This document shows positions 7,949 to 16,200 of a stretch of DNA of 17,798 bases, in pieces (position 1 is the stretch's first letter; every line of letters begins with the position of its first letter). This stretch comes from CAYVCG01 sp964449985 (lineage in GTDB: Bacteria; Bacillota; Clostridia; Lachnospirales; WRAX01): positions 1 through 17,798 of the forward strand of contig CAYVCG010000042.1 in assembly GCA_964449985.1 (NCBI GenBank), in the 5' to 3' direction. A model generated the notes under the pieces. The model worked only from the letters and a program-made list of their open reading frames with translations. It had not been told where the DNA came from and searched no databases. A program made the translations under genes and the position numbers.

Positions 7949-9147
7949 GATTTATTGTCTGCGCATTTTTTATAAATATAAAAAGAATTTTCAGCTGCAA
8001 AGCTTTTTATGCTGTTATGGCTATTTTGCCTTTATGTATATTTGCCTGTGCCTGCATTTTTGGCAGCAAAACAGATGTTATTTCTGTCCGTATTGGGGTT
8101 GTGTGGGATAAGGCGGATTTATATGCAAAAAGCATTTATGAGAACATAATAAAAGCCGAAGGTATAGCGCTTCAAAGTTTTGATTTTGATGAAGCTGCTA
8201 TAGCAGAGGAATTAGTAAAAACAGGCGATTTGGAGTGCGCTTATGTTATAAACGGCGGGTTGGGAGAAAAGATTGAGCGTGGGGAAATAAGCGGAATAAT
8301 ACAGCTTATAAAATCTCCGGCGACTTTGGCAGACGCTGTAGTCAACGAGATGGTGTATTCCAGCGTTATAAAATCATTTTCCGCACAGATAACGTCTAAT
8401 GAGCTTGCAAAAAACCTCGGGGTTGACTATAATGAAACGATGAAGGTTATAGAAGAAAAAACCATTGAATATTATAATCTTGATGCAAAAACAAATTTTG
8501 TAACAGCCAGTGACAGTTTCAAAAAAGGAGCTGAAGAGTTTGATTTGATTCAAATTCTTGCAGCAAGGGTTTTACATGGAGTCATAGCGATTTTTATATT
8601 GACTGCCATAATGTTTATGCTTCCGAAATTTATTGAGGAGAAAAGAGACGGCTTTGCTGCAAAGCTTGGGATTTTGGGCTTATGCAAATACTATTTTTCG
8701 TTTTTTTTATCGTTGTTTGTTATAAATATGATTTTTGGCATTGGAGCAATTTTTGTTGCCAAGGCAATGTATCCCGCGGGTATTATGGCGACGGATATTG
8801 AAATCGCAGCACTTTGCGCATATACAGCTGTTGTTTGTATGCTTGGCGTATTTATTGTCAATTTACTCAATAAAAGCGATTTGATATATGCTGCATTTAT
8901 TTTTGTTTTAATAATAAACATATTTTTTGGTGGAGTTATATTTGATTTAAACGAGATAAGCCGAGCTATGGGGGATGTTTCCGGCTGCTTTGCTTCTAGC
9001 ATGTATATTTCAGCTGTTTTAAACAGTGGGGTTTCGTATATTTATGGCCTTGCCGCGTTATTTGTGGTATTTTTGGTTGCTGCTTTTGCGGCGGTTATAA
9101 TTAGAAATTCTTCCGGGCTTAAAAAATTAAACATTAAAAGGGGATAG
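7945..9147 (+). CDS. ABC-2 type transporter permease, second subunit
   Basis: The 400-aa protein has the same architecture as the preceding permease. One helix lies at about 21-40 and an extracellular domain of about 165 residues begins RIGVVWDKADLYAKS. Helices follow at about 208-228, 251-273, 286-307, 312-334 and 366-386. It starts at TTG 7945, overlapping the upstream stop by 4 nt, with the purine-rich AGAAGGGCGGG ahead of it. The sequence has diverged strongly from its partner, as expected for a heterodimer rather than a recent duplication. It probably completes the export channel with the first permease and the ATPase at 4233-4934. The downstream gene starts 3 nt after its stop. Confidence 0.88.
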   Translation: MRFIVCAFFINIKRIFSCKAFYAVMAILPLCIFACACIFGSKTDVISVRIGVVWDKADLYAKSIYENIIKAEGIALQSFDFDEAAIAEELVKTGDLECAYVINGGLGEKIERGEISGIIQLIKSPATLADAVVNEMVYSSVIKSFSAQITSNELAKNLGVDYNETMKVIEEKTIEYYNLDAKTNFVTASDSFKKGAEEFDLIQILAARVLHGVIAIFILTAIMFMLPKFIEEKRDGFAAKLGILGLCKYYFSFFLSLFVINMIFGIGAIFVAKAMYPAGIMATDIEIAALCAYTAVVCMLGVFIVNLLNKSDLIYAAFIFVLIINIFFGGVIFDLNEISRAMGDVSGCFASSMYISAVLNSGVSYIYGLAALFVVFLVAAFAAVIIRNSSGLKKLNIKRG

Positions 9148-9150
9148 TTT

Positions 9151-9654
9151 ATGTATGAACAGGTTTTAGCGTTTTTGCAGTCCTATGGCATACCGAGGGA
9201 GGGCATCATTTTTATAATTTCAATGCTGCCGATTTTGGAGCTTAGGCTGGGTTTGATTGCCGCGTCGTTTCTTCATGTGCCGATTTGGCAGGCGTTTATT
9301 ATATGCATCATAGGGAATATTCTGCCGTTGCCGTTCATACTTTTGTTTATTAGAGCTATCTTTAACTTCTGCAAAAAACATAATATTTTAGTTAGATTGA
9401 TAGATTGCTTGGAATCGTTGGCCATGAAAAAAAGCGATTCCGTAAGGCAAAAGCTTTATTGGGGTTTGTTCTTATTCGTTGCAATACCGCTACCGGGAAC
9501 AGGCGGTTGGACAGGGTCTTTGATAGCATCTATGTTAAATATGCCGGTGAAGAAATCATTGCCTGTTATATGCCTTGGGGTTGCTTGCGCCGGGGTTATA
9601 ATGCTTGTTATTTCATATTTTATTCCTGGGTTTCTTATCAGCAACTTTTCGTAA
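9151..9654 (+). CDS. Small multidrug export family integral membrane protein (COG2426-like)
   Basis: The 167-aa, very hydrophobic protein matches what I know of the Sm_multidrug_ex family. It has PILELRLGL (27-35), corresponding to the family's PExRGAIP-type motif, GNILPLPF (55-62), and PLPGTGGWTGSLIASML (113-129). Four or so membrane segments surround these motifs, the Pro/Gly-rich ones probably being re-entrant. The family name comes from homology to small export proteins; a direct transport function is poorly established. The ATG has AAGGGG (9138-9143) 7 nt upstream, inside the end of the second permease gene, and only 3 nt separate the genes. It is therefore the last gene of the exporter operon. 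The gene ends just before the convergent terminator. Confidence 0.85.
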   Translation: MYEQVLAFLQSYGIPREGIIFIISMLPILELRLGLIAASFLHVPIWQAFIICIIGNILPLPFILLFIRAIFNFCKKHNILVRLIDCLESLAMKKSDSVRQKLYWGLFLFVAIPLPGTGGWTGSLIASMLNMPVKKSLPVICLGVACAGVIMLVISYFIPGFLISNFS

Positions 9655-9659
9655 GATTG

Positions 9660-9699
9660 TTAAAAAATAAAGGGAAACTTTTTTTAAAAAAAGCTTCCC
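9660..9699 (-). terminator. Terminator between convergent operons (mainly for degV)
   Basis: An inverted repeat spans 9672-9685 and 9686-9699: GGGAA, one mismatch, then a C/G and seven T-A pairs. On the minus strand it is followed by TTTATTTTTT (complement of 9662-9671), so it terminates degV. On the plus strand it lies 17 nt after the membrane protein stop but has no T-run behind it; it could still act weakly there because the stem itself holds an A-tract. Confidence 0.75.
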
Positions 9700-9706
9700 C
9701 ATGGTA

Positions 9707-10585
9707 TTATACAGTATCAAACCGCCTTATTGCTGCTATGCCAAGAGCGCTTGGCCCGATGTGGCACCCGATAGTAACGCCTACGTTGCTTATTGGCAGT
9801 GTAATCTTAATGCCGTGCTCGCTTTCTAACTGTTGCTTTAAAGCGTTGGCTTCTTCCATGCAATGGGAGTTTAAAATGGCGAATTCATATTTATCTACAT
9901 CTTTGCCGATTTCTCCCATAAATATTTTAACGACTTCGTTTATGGCTTTGTTCCTGCCGCGGATTTTTGAATGAGGCTTTAGCTCGCCGTTAACCATTTG
10001 AGCCAGCGGTTTTATGTTTAAAAGCGCCCCGGCAAGAGCAGAAACAGCGCCGATTCTGCCACCTTTTTTAAGATATTCCAAAGAGTTTACAGTAAACGTT
10101 ATTTTAACAGTATGTTTTAGTTTTTCTATAGCTTCGGCGCATTGATCCATTGTATAACCTGCTTCTCGCATTTTTGCCGCTTCGAGGATTATAAGGCCTT
10201 GGCCTATGGTGACGTTGTATGAATCGATTATTATTAGTCTGCCGGAATATTGTTCTTCATCAAGCATAGCCTTTGCATTAACTGCGCTTTGATAAGAACC
10301 GCTAAACTTTGAGGTAAGGCAAAAGCAGAGTATATCTTGCCCCTGCTCCAAATATGGTTTAAAAGCATCAATATATTCTTGAATCGAGGGCAAAGACGTT
10401 TTTGGATAAACATTTTCTCTTTCCAGAGTTGTATAAAATTCGTTTATGGTTATATCAATGTTTTCGCGGAAATATGTTTTCCCGTCAAACGAAACTTTGA
10501 ATGGAACAAGGCTTATATCATGCTTTTCCAGATATTGCTTATCAAGGTCACACGAGCTATCAGAAATTATTTTAAAGCTGTTCAT
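9707..10585 (-). CDS. DegV family fatty-acid-binding protein (FakB-like)
   Basis: The 292-aa protein shows the full DegV signature: SDSSCDL (8-14), the fatty-acid-carboxylate-binding TSLPS (63-67), SGSYQSA (95-101), GQG (128-130), LEYLKKGGRIG (169-179) and IGPSALG (276-282). In Gram-positive bacteria such proteins (FakB) bind a free fatty acid and present it to the kinase FakA, which makes acyl-phosphate for phospholipid synthesis. Many genomes carry several copies that differ in acyl preference, and the preference cannot be told from the sequence. No fakA gene is next to it. It is a single-gene unit with its own promoter and terminator, divergent from topB. The start is ATG, with GGGTGG a short way upstream on the minus strand. 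Confidence 0.95.
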   Translation of the reverse strand: MNSFKIISDSSCDLDKQYLEKHDISLVPFKVSFDGKTYFRENIDITINEFYTTLERENVYPKTSLPSIQEYIDAFKPYLEQGQDILCFCLTSKFSGSYQSAVNAKAMLDEEQYSGRLIIIDSYNVTIGQGLIILEAAKMREAGYTMDQCAEAIEKLKHTVKITFTVNSLEYLKKGGRIGAVSALAGALLNIKPLAQMVNGELKPHSKIRGRNKAINEVVKIFMGEIGKDVDKYEFAILNSHCMEEANALKQQLESEHGIKITLPISNVGVTIGCHIGPSALGIAAIRRFDTV

Positions 10586-10640
10586 TTATGCACCACCCGT
10601 TTTCTTTGAGATTTCCGGCATTTTTTAGGCCGTTTACTAT

Positions 10641-10669
10641 ATTTTAACCTTATTCACAATTTATGTCAA
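10641..10669 (-). promoter_or_regulatory. Sigma-A-type promoter for degV
   Basis: On the minus strand TTGACA (complement of 10664-10669), a 17-bp spacer and TAAAAT (complement of 10641-10646) form a near-perfect promoter. Transcription should start near 10634, about 50 nt upstream of the degV ATG. No equally good promoter is visible for topB on the other strand of this gap. Confidence 0.78.
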
Positions 10670-10732
10670 TCTCATTAGGGATATGAATTAAACTTAAATC
10701 CATAAGAAAAATTACTAATAAGGAGCATCAAA

Positions 10733-12976
10733 TTGGGGAAAATATTAGTTATAGCGGAAAAACCTTCCGTTGGCAGGGATATCGCTAAGGTGCTTAAATG
10801 CACAAAAAAGGCGGAAGGGTATTTATATAACGATGAATATATAGTATCCTGGGCAGTGGGGCATCTTGTTGCGCTATATGACCCAGAGGATTATGACCCT
10901 GCTTTTAAAAAATGGAGGTATGAAACACTTCCCATTATACCAGAGGAAATCAAGCTAAAACCGATTAAAAACACTCAAGCCCAGCTTGTTATTTTGAAAA
11001 AGCTGATGAAAGATAAAGAGGTTGATTCGTTTGTTTGCGCGACGGATAGCGGTCGCGAGGGCGAGCTTATTTTTCGATATATTTATAATATAATTAAAAG
11101 CAAAAAGCCATTTAAACGCCTGTGGATTTCCAGCATGACGGATGAGGCCATAACAGAAGGCTTTAATGCTATGAAGGATGGGGAGGAATATAACAATCTT
11201 TACCTCTCTGCCAAATGTCGTTCCGAGGCAGATTGGCTTGTGGGCATAAACGCTTCCAGAGCTTTTACAATACAATATAACGCCCTTCTTAGCATAGGCC
11301 GTGTCCAAACCCCAACGCTTGCTATATTAGTTGAGCGGCAAAAGGAAATAAATGCTTTCAAACCAGATGATTATTGGGAAGTTATCGCGGCTTTTGAAAA
11401 AGGCTATAAAGGCAAATGGTTTGAAGAAACATCAGGCGAAACAAAAATAACAACTGCTGAAAAGGCAGAAGAAATAGTAAATAAGGTCAAAGGGCAAGCG
11501 GGCTTTATAAAAAGCGTTGAAAAAGAGGAAAAGAAGCAGCCTCCTCCATTATTATACGACCTGACTGAGCTTCAGAGGGATTGCAACAAAAAATTTGGAT
11601 TTTCCGCAAGCAAAACCCTTTCCATTGCTCAGGATTTATATGAAAAAAGAAAGATGATTACATATCCTCGAACGGACAGCCGTTATTTAAGCGATGATAT
11701 GGTTGGGAAGATTGGCTTTGTGCTTAAAAAGCTGAACATACCGCCTTATGACAGATTTGTTAAATATGTTTTGGAATTGGACAAGCTGCCGATAACCAAA
11801 AGGATTGTAGACAACAGTAAAATATCAGACCACCACGCAATTATTCCAACAGGCTCCGGCCTTAATTTAAACGGTTTAAGCGGCGATGAGCTAAAGGTTT
11901 TTGATCTTGTTGCAAAAAGGTTTATATGCGTTTTCTATCCATCTTATGTATATAGCGTTACAAAAATCGTTACGGATGTTTTAAGCGAGTTGTTTATGAC
12001 AAAAGGTACGGTTGTTATAAACTACGGATATATGGAGCTTTATAAGGACGATAAGCCGGAAGGCCGCAAAAAGAAAGATGAAACGGATGATGAAGCCGTT
12101 CTGCCCGATGTGGTTGAGCAGGAACAAACAACTGTTTCGGACGCATTATCCGAAAGGAAAAAAACAAAACCGCCGAAACCATATAATGAAGCATCGCTTC
12201 TTTCTGCAATGGAAAATGCGGGAAGATTTATAGAAGATGAAGATTTGAAGGAGCAATTGAAGGATTCCGGGCTTGGAACCCCTGCAACAAGAGCCGCGAT
12301 TATCGAACGTATAATAAAAGTGGGTTATGTGGAAAGAAAGGGCAAAAACCTAATACCCACAGAGAAAGGCATGAAGCTTATAGAAATCGTTCCTAAGGAG
12401 CTTAAATCACCCGAAACTACAGGCAAGTGGGAGAGGGGTTTATCCTCCGTAGCCAAGGGCACGATGGATGATAAAAGATTTATGGCCAGCATAAATCGTT
12501 ATGTGCATTATATCGTTGGGCAGTCTGCCGGAGTTCGGGGTGATGTGATTTTTGAGGAAGAAAAGCGGTCTTATAACGGCAAATCAAAAGCACTGGGAAC
12601 GTGCCCCCTATGCAATACCGGCGAAATATTTGAAAACTCCAAGAGCTTTTTTTGTGGGAGATGGAAAAGTGGCTGCAAATTTAGTATATGGAAAGATAGT
12701 GTTGTTCGATACGGTGTTGAGCTAAACGCTTCCATGATAAAAAAGCTGTTGAGGGATAAAAAAATTGAGAATGTTTCTATGGCCCTGCCTCAAACCAGGG
12801 AAAAATGCCTAGCTGATTTAGTGTTAAAAGAGGGTGGGGCTGGATTGATAGAATTTATTAATCTAAATAGACTTAAAGATGAAACCACAAAAAATGAAAC
12901 GACAACAGATGAAAAGGCAACAGATGATAATGCTATAGATAATAAGGCAACAGATGTTTTAGACAGTGAGGAGTGA
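10733..12976 (+). CDS. topB: DNA topoisomerase III (type IA, TopB)
   Basis: The 747-aa type IA topoisomerase cuts and passes single DNA strands, resolving recombination and replication intermediates. The TOPRIM domain begins with AEKPSVGRDIA (E9) and carries ATDSGREGEL (103-112) with the metal-binding acidic residues. SIGRVQTPTL (187-196) and MITYPRTDSRYL follow, with the catalytic Tyr at 311, and GLGTPATRAAIIE lies near 513-525. After the core is a zinc ribbon with C624, C627, C641 and C648. The last 30 residues are a Thr/Asp/Asn/Lys-rich repetitive tail, probably disordered. The TTG start is fixed by AAGGAG (10720-10725) 7 nt upstream and by the MGKILVIAEKPS start typical of TopB. The TGA is 5 nt before metA, whose ribosome binding site lies inside topB, so the two are cotranscribed. 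Confidence 0.96.
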   Translation: MGKILVIAEKPSVGRDIAKVLKCTKKAEGYLYNDEYIVSWAVGHLVALYDPEDYDPAFKKWRYETLPIIPEEIKLKPIKNTQAQLVILKKLMKDKEVDSFVCATDSGREGELIFRYIYNIIKSKKPFKRLWISSMTDEAITEGFNAMKDGEEYNNLYLSAKCRSEADWLVGINASRAFTIQYNALLSIGRVQTPTLAILVERQKEINAFKPDDYWEVIAAFEKGYKGKWFEETSGETKITTAEKAEEIVNKVKGQAGFIKSVEKEEKKQPPPLLYDLTELQRDCNKKFGFSASKTLSIAQDLYEKRKMITYPRTDSRYLSDDMVGKIGFVLKKLNIPPYDRFVKYVLELDKLPITKRIVDNSKISDHHAIIPTGSGLNLNGLSGDELKVFDLVAKRFICVFYPSYVYSVTKIVTDVLSELFMTKGTVVINYGYMELYKDDKPEGRKKKDETDDEAVLPDVVEQEQTTVSDALSERKKTKPPKPYNEASLLSAMENAGRFIEDEDLKEQLKDSGLGTPATRAAIIERIIKVGYVERKGKNLIPTEKGMKLIEIVPKELKSPETTGKWERGLSSVAKGTMDDKRFMASINRYVHYIVGQSAGVRGDVIFEEEKRSYNGKSKALGTCPLCNTGEIFENSKSFFCGRWKSGCKFSIWKDSVVRYGVELNASMIKKLLRDKKIENVSMALPQTREKCLADLVLKEGGAGLIEFINLNRLKDETTKNETTTDEKATDDNAIDNKATDVLDSEE
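12914..12956 (+). repeat. Short direct repeat in the topB 3' end
   Basis: AAGGCAACAGATG occurs exactly at 12914-12926 and 12944-12956, a 30-nt (10-codon) period, with a related GACAACAGATG at 12901-12911. It encodes the KATD-type repeats of the low-complexity TopB tail and probably arose by slippage. Confidence 0.7.
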
Positions 12977-12981
12977 TATAA

Positions 12982-13887
12982 ATGCCTATTAAAGTACCGG
13001 ATAATTTACCGGCAAAGCAGATATTAAGAGATGAAAACATATTTGTTATGGACGAAACAAGGGCGTTTCATCAGGACATTCGTCCGCTTAGGATTGTTAT
13101 TTTAAACCTTATGCCAAACAAGCAAATTACAGAGGTTCAGCTTTTGCGCCTTTTAGGTAATTCACCTCTGCAAATAGATGTCACATTATTATATATGAAA
13201 AGTCACATTTCGAAGAATACGTCTCAGGAGTATTTGTCTGAGTTTTACAAGGTGTTTGACGATATCGAGCATAAGAAATTTGACGGCATGATAATAACGG
13301 GAGCGCCTGTTGAGCAAAAGCCTTTTGAAGAAGTAACGTATTGGGATGAGCTTGTTAAAATAATGAAATGGACCAATACAAATGTAACAAACGTTATGCA
13401 TATTTGCTGGGGGGCCCAAGCAGGGCTTTATTATCACTACGGAATCCCGAAATACCAGCTTAATAAAAAGATGTTTGGTATTTTTAAACACACAAAATCA
13501 AGAAGCGATATTGATATTTTCCGTGGGTTTGATGATGTTTTTCATGTTCCGCATTCCCGCCATACCGAGGTTCGTCGCGACGATATTGAAAAGATTGATG
13601 AGCTGGAAATTCTGGCAGAGTCAGACGAAGCAGGGGTTCATATCATAGCGTCTAAAGACAGAAAGAAATTTTTTGTGACGGGCCATGCGGAGTATGATAG
13701 AGAAACATTAAAGACAGAATATGATAGGGATGTACTTCGGGGCGATAATATTGACGTTCCGAAACATTATTTTCAAGACGATGATCCGTCAAAATTACCT
13801 ATTGTAACATGGAAATCCCACGCAAATTTGTTGTTTATAAACTGGCTAAATTATTATGTATATCAAGAGACTCCATATGAATTGTAA
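12982..13887 (+). CDS. metA: Homoserine O-acetyltransferase of the MetA family
   Basis: The 301-aa protein is a full-length MetA, which acylates the homoserine hydroxyl as the first committed step of methionine synthesis. The numbering matches the well-studied family members: catalytic C142 (HICWGAQAG), H235 and E237 (VTGHAEYD). Residue 111 is Glu (GAPVEQKPFEEV). Published work on Bacillus cereus MetA showed that Glu at 111 favours acetyl-CoA, whereas Gly favours succinyl-CoA. I therefore infer O-acetylhomoserine as the product, despite the usual succinyltransferase name. The ribosome binding site GAGGAG (12968-12973) overlaps the topB end, and the ATG follows the topB stop by 5 nt. No riboswitch-like leader can exist in so short a gap, so regulation would have to act on the topB promoter. 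No clear terminator follows. Confidence 0.95.
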   Translation: MPIKVPDNLPAKQILRDENIFVMDETRAFHQDIRPLRIVILNLMPNKQITEVQLLRLLGNSPLQIDVTLLYMKSHISKNTSQEYLSEFYKVFDDIEHKKFDGMIITGAPVEQKPFEEVTYWDELVKIMKWTNTNVTNVMHICWGAQAGLYYHYGIPKYQLNKKMFGIFKHTKSRSDIDIFRGFDDVFHVPHSRHTEVRRDDIEKIDELEILAESDEAGVHIIASKDRKKFFVTGHAEYDRETLKTEYDRDVLRGDNIDVPKHYFQDDDPSKLPIVTWKSHANLLFINWLNYYVYQETPYEL

Positions 13888-13952
13888 AACATGGAAAAAT
13901 GCCCGATTTTGCCTGTTAGAAGCTTGAAAATTTGTGATGTTATTTTTAGTGA

Positions 13953-14023
13953 AAATGTTAAGAAATGTTAAGTTTTGTTACAACTGCTCATTGACATAAC
14001 AAAATCACGGTGTTAAAATAACA
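13953..14023 (+). promoter_or_regulatory. Repeat-dense operator region around the DeoR-operon promoter
   Basis: A perfect 10-bp tandem repeat AAATGTTAAG lies at 13953-13962 and 13963-13972. TGTTA occurs at 13956, 13966 and 13976, exactly one helical turn apart. TTTTGTTA (13973-13980) is the exact inverse of TAACAAAA (13997-14004), flanking the -35. A perfect palindrome TGTTA-AAA-TAACA (14011-14023) covers the -10. Autogenous binding by the DeoR-type protein encoded just downstream is the likely explanation, but it is inferred. Confidence 0.6.
13991..14019 (+). promoter_or_regulatory. Sigma-A-type promoter for the deoR-type/dehydrogenase/E2/E3 operon
   Basis: A consensus TTGACA (13991-13996), a 17-bp spacer and TAAAAT (14014-14019) predict a start near 14026 and an untranslated leader of about 67 nt. 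Both hexamers are embedded in the dyad repeats, which fits repression by a bound regulator. Confidence 0.82.
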
Positions 14024-14092
14024 TTATCATAAATCAGAAAACTTGCCTTTTTTCAACATATCACATCAACAATGAAAGGGAGGGGGGTCAAG

Positions 14093-14875
14093 TTGACTTA
14101 TAGCAGGCAAGAACGAATAAAACAACTGTTGATTCAAAAGGGTGTCGTTTATTTCAAAGAGCTGGAAACGCTTTTCCCTGAGGTTTCCACTATGACAATT
14201 CGGCGCGATATAGAAAAGCTTGAGTTTGAAGGCGTTGCCATTAAGATTCGCGGTGGCGCGAAACATGCTGTTTTTGATGGTAAGGAAGCCAGAGAAGCCG
14301 CTTACAGTCATCGTGCTCTTGAAAACATTGACATAAAATCAAAGCTAGCCCGGGAGGCTTTGATGTTTGTTGAAACCGGGCGTTCCGTCTTTCTAGATTC
14401 AGGAACGACTATAATGGAGTTTGCCAAAATACTGCCCGATATAAAGCTCAGTATTTTGACAACCGGCCCAAACATCGCATTAGAAATCATTAAGAAATAC
14501 AACCCTTCCGTAAACATGGTCGGGGGGACTATTAACAGCGATAACTGCTCCGTTGCCGGAGCACAGGCGCTCTCGTTTATTAAAAGCATTAATATTGATA
14601 TTGCGTTTATAACCCCATCGGGATATTCCCAAAACGGTGGATTCACCTGCGGCAACTATGCCGAATGTGAGCTTAAACGCGCAGTCATAAAAAAGGCAAA
14701 CAAAGTCATTATGTTAACTACGTCTGATAAGCTTAACAAATCACTGCCTTTCACTTTTGCAACATTAAAGGATATAGATGTTTTGATAACAGACGCAAAG
14801 CTTGATGAATACACGTTTAAAAGCGCCGTCAAAAGCGGCGTTAAGATAGTAAAAGTAAGCCATAAAGGAGAATAG
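14093..14875 (+). CDS. DeoR/GlpR family transcriptional regulator
   Basis: The 260-aa protein has an N-terminal DeoR-type helix-turn-helix (about 1-55, with VSTMTIRRDIEKLEFEGVAI and IRGGA). A DeoRC effector domain follows, with FLDSGTT (100-106), LTTGPNIALEI and VGGTI (143-147), the phosphosugar-isomerase-like fold that senses phosphorylated sugars or polyols. TTG at 14093 is chosen because GGGAGGGGGG (14078-14087) lies just ahead of it and the protein then starts MTYSRQERIKQLL, as in the family. The in-frame ATG at 14072 lies upstream of that ribosome binding site. It is the first gene of the operon, 2 nt before the dehydrogenase. Most relatives are local repressors induced by a sugar phosphate, so it probably controls this operon. 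The effector cannot be named from sequence. Confidence 0.92.
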   Translation: MTYSRQERIKQLLIQKGVVYFKELETLFPEVSTMTIRRDIEKLEFEGVAIKIRGGAKHAVFDGKEAREAAYSHRALENIDIKSKLAREALMFVETGRSVFLDSGTTIMEFAKILPDIKLSILTTGPNIALEIIKKYNPSVNMVGGTINSDNCSVAGAQALSFIKSINIDIAFITPSGYSQNGGFTCGNYAECELKRAVIKKANKVIMLTTSDKLNKSLPFTFATLKDIDVLITDAKLDEYTFKSAVKSGVKIVKVSHKGE

Positions 14876-14877
14876 CT

Positions 14878-16140
14878 ATGAAAACCAAAGCATTAAGAAT
14901 TTACGGCAAGAACGACTTAAGACTTGAAGAGTTTGAATTGCCTCAAATAACTGACGACGAAATACTTGCTCACGTTGTTTCGGACAGCTTGTGTATGTCG
15001 TCATACAAAGCCTCTATCCAAGGCTCTGATCATAAAAGGGTGCCTAACGATATCGGCACAAACCCTGTTATTATCGGCCATGAGTTTTGCGGCGAAATAG
15101 TTGAAGTCGGCAAAAACTGGCAGCACAAATTTAAACCCGGTATGAAATTTGCTATCCAGCCTGCTATTAATTACAAAGGCTCTTTGGATGCTCCGGGATA
15201 TTCTTTCCCTTATATCGGCGGAGACGCTACTTATGTTATCATCCCATCCATGTTTATGGAGGAAAACTGCTTGCTTCCTTATGAAGGCGAAGCATTTTTC
15301 TACGGTTCTTTAGCAGAACCCATGTCTTGCATAGTCGGCGGATATCACGCTAATTTCCATACAACTCCAGGCAGCTACGAACACCAAATGGGTATCGTGG
15401 AAGGCGGCAATATGGCTATTTTGGCAGGCGCAGGCCCAATGGGCATCGGTGCTATTGATTACGCTATCAGCTGTGACAGACGCCCGGCTTTCGTTGTTGT
15501 AACAGATATTGACGATGCTCGTTTAAAACGCGCTGAGGAGATACTTTCTCCTGAAAAAGCAGCTAAAAACGGCGTTAAGCTTATGTATGTAAACACTGCC
15601 GGCGTAGAAAACCCTGTTGAATATTTAAAGGGCTTAATCGGCGGTAAAGGCTATGACGATGTATTCGTTTATGCGCCTGTAAGACCTGTCGTTGAAATGG
15701 GCGATGCTCTTTTGGCAAGAGATGGCTGCTTAAACTTCTTTGCTGGCCCTACTAACCCGGATTTCTCCGCAACACTTAACTTCTACAATGTACACTATGC
15801 TGCGACGCACCTTATCGGAACGTCCGGCGGCAACACAGATGACATGATTGAATCCCTTTCTATGATGGAAAAGGGTCTTATAGACCCAGCTGCGATGATT
15901 ACGCATATCGGTGGTTTGGACAGCGCGGCAGAAGCAACGCTCAACCTACCAAAAATCCCGGGTGGCAAAAAACTTATTTACACCAATATTTCTATGCCTC
16001 TTACGGCTATTGCTGATTTCGCAGAAAAAGGCAAAACAGATCCGCTTTTCGCAGCGCTCAATGAGATTGTATCTGCAAACAATGGCCTTTGGTGTACTAA
16101 GGCAGAAAAGTATTTGTTAGAAAATGCAAAATCACTTTAA
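14878..16140 (+). CDS. Zinc-dependent MDR dehydrogenase, L-sorbose-1-phosphate reductase (SorE/YggP)-like
   Basis: The 420-aa protein is a medium-chain dehydrogenase with a GroES-like domain then a Rossmann fold. SDSLCMSSYKAS supplies the catalytic zinc Cys (C39), GHEFCGEIVEVG supplies H68 and E69, and LAEPMSC (145-151) contains a further likely ligand. The nucleotide motif is GAGPMGIGAIDYA (184 on), with Asp210 after VVVT, favouring NAD(H). Several stretches (GSDHKRVP, YHANFHTT, PGGKKLIY, MPLTAIADFAEKGKTDPLF) match my memory of Escherichia coli YggP and SorE-type L-sorbose-1-phosphate reductases. The four-Cys structural zinc lobe of classical alcohol dehydrogenases is not evident. The substrate is probably a phosphorylated ketose/alditol pair, but family membership does not prove it. 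The neighbours, a DeoR regulator and the E2/E3 of a 2-oxoacid-type complex, suggest that its product feeds an acyl-CoA-forming step. Confidence 0.85.
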   Translation: MKTKALRIYGKNDLRLEEFELPQITDDEILAHVVSDSLCMSSYKASIQGSDHKRVPNDIGTNPVIIGHEFCGEIVEVGKNWQHKFKPGMKFAIQPAINYKGSLDAPGYSFPYIGGDATYVIIPSMFMEENCLLPYEGEAFFYGSLAEPMSCIVGGYHANFHTTPGSYEHQMGIVEGGNMAILAGAGPMGIGAIDYAISCDRRPAFVVVTDIDDARLKRAEEILSPEKAAKNGVKLMYVNTAGVENPVEYLKGLIGGKGYDDVFVYAPVRPVVEMGDALLARDGCLNFFAGPTNPDFSATLNFYNVHYAATHLIGTSGGNTDDMIESLSMMEKGLIDPAAMITHIGGLDSAAEATLNLPKIPGGKKLIYTNISMPLTAIADFAEKGKTDPLFAALNEIVSANNGLWCTKAEKYLLENAKSL

Positions 16141-16200
16141 TTCCTAGTTTTGTTTAGGCAAAGTTTATTTCTATATAGATAGATGGAAAGGAATGGTTAT

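Noticed and set aside
9405..9974. Plus-strand open frame of 189 codons crossing 9654
   Set aside because: It overlaps the membrane protein gene in another frame, runs through the convergent terminator and then antisense to degV. There is no coherent family signal.
10670..10719. Promoter for topB in the divergent gap
   Set aside because: Only weak hexamer matches with poor spacing are present, or they sit so close that transcription would start within the ribosome binding site. I could not support a specific site.
14072..14092. ATG 14072 as the start of the DeoR-type gene
   Set aside because: The strong ribosome binding site at 14078-14087 lies after this ATG, and the seven extra residues (MKGRGVK) are that site translated. 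TTG 14093 is better.
14821..14842. Small hairpin CGCCG/CGGCG at the end of the DeoR-type gene as a terminator
   Set aside because: The stem is short with no T-run. It lies within codons, and the dehydrogenase gene starts about 35 nt later with tight spacing, so termination here is unlikely.
16183..16200. ATG 16183 as the start of the E2 gene
   Set aside because: The AAAGGA ribosome binding site falls between this ATG and ATG 16201. The lipoyl domain begins at MATVVVMPKVG.
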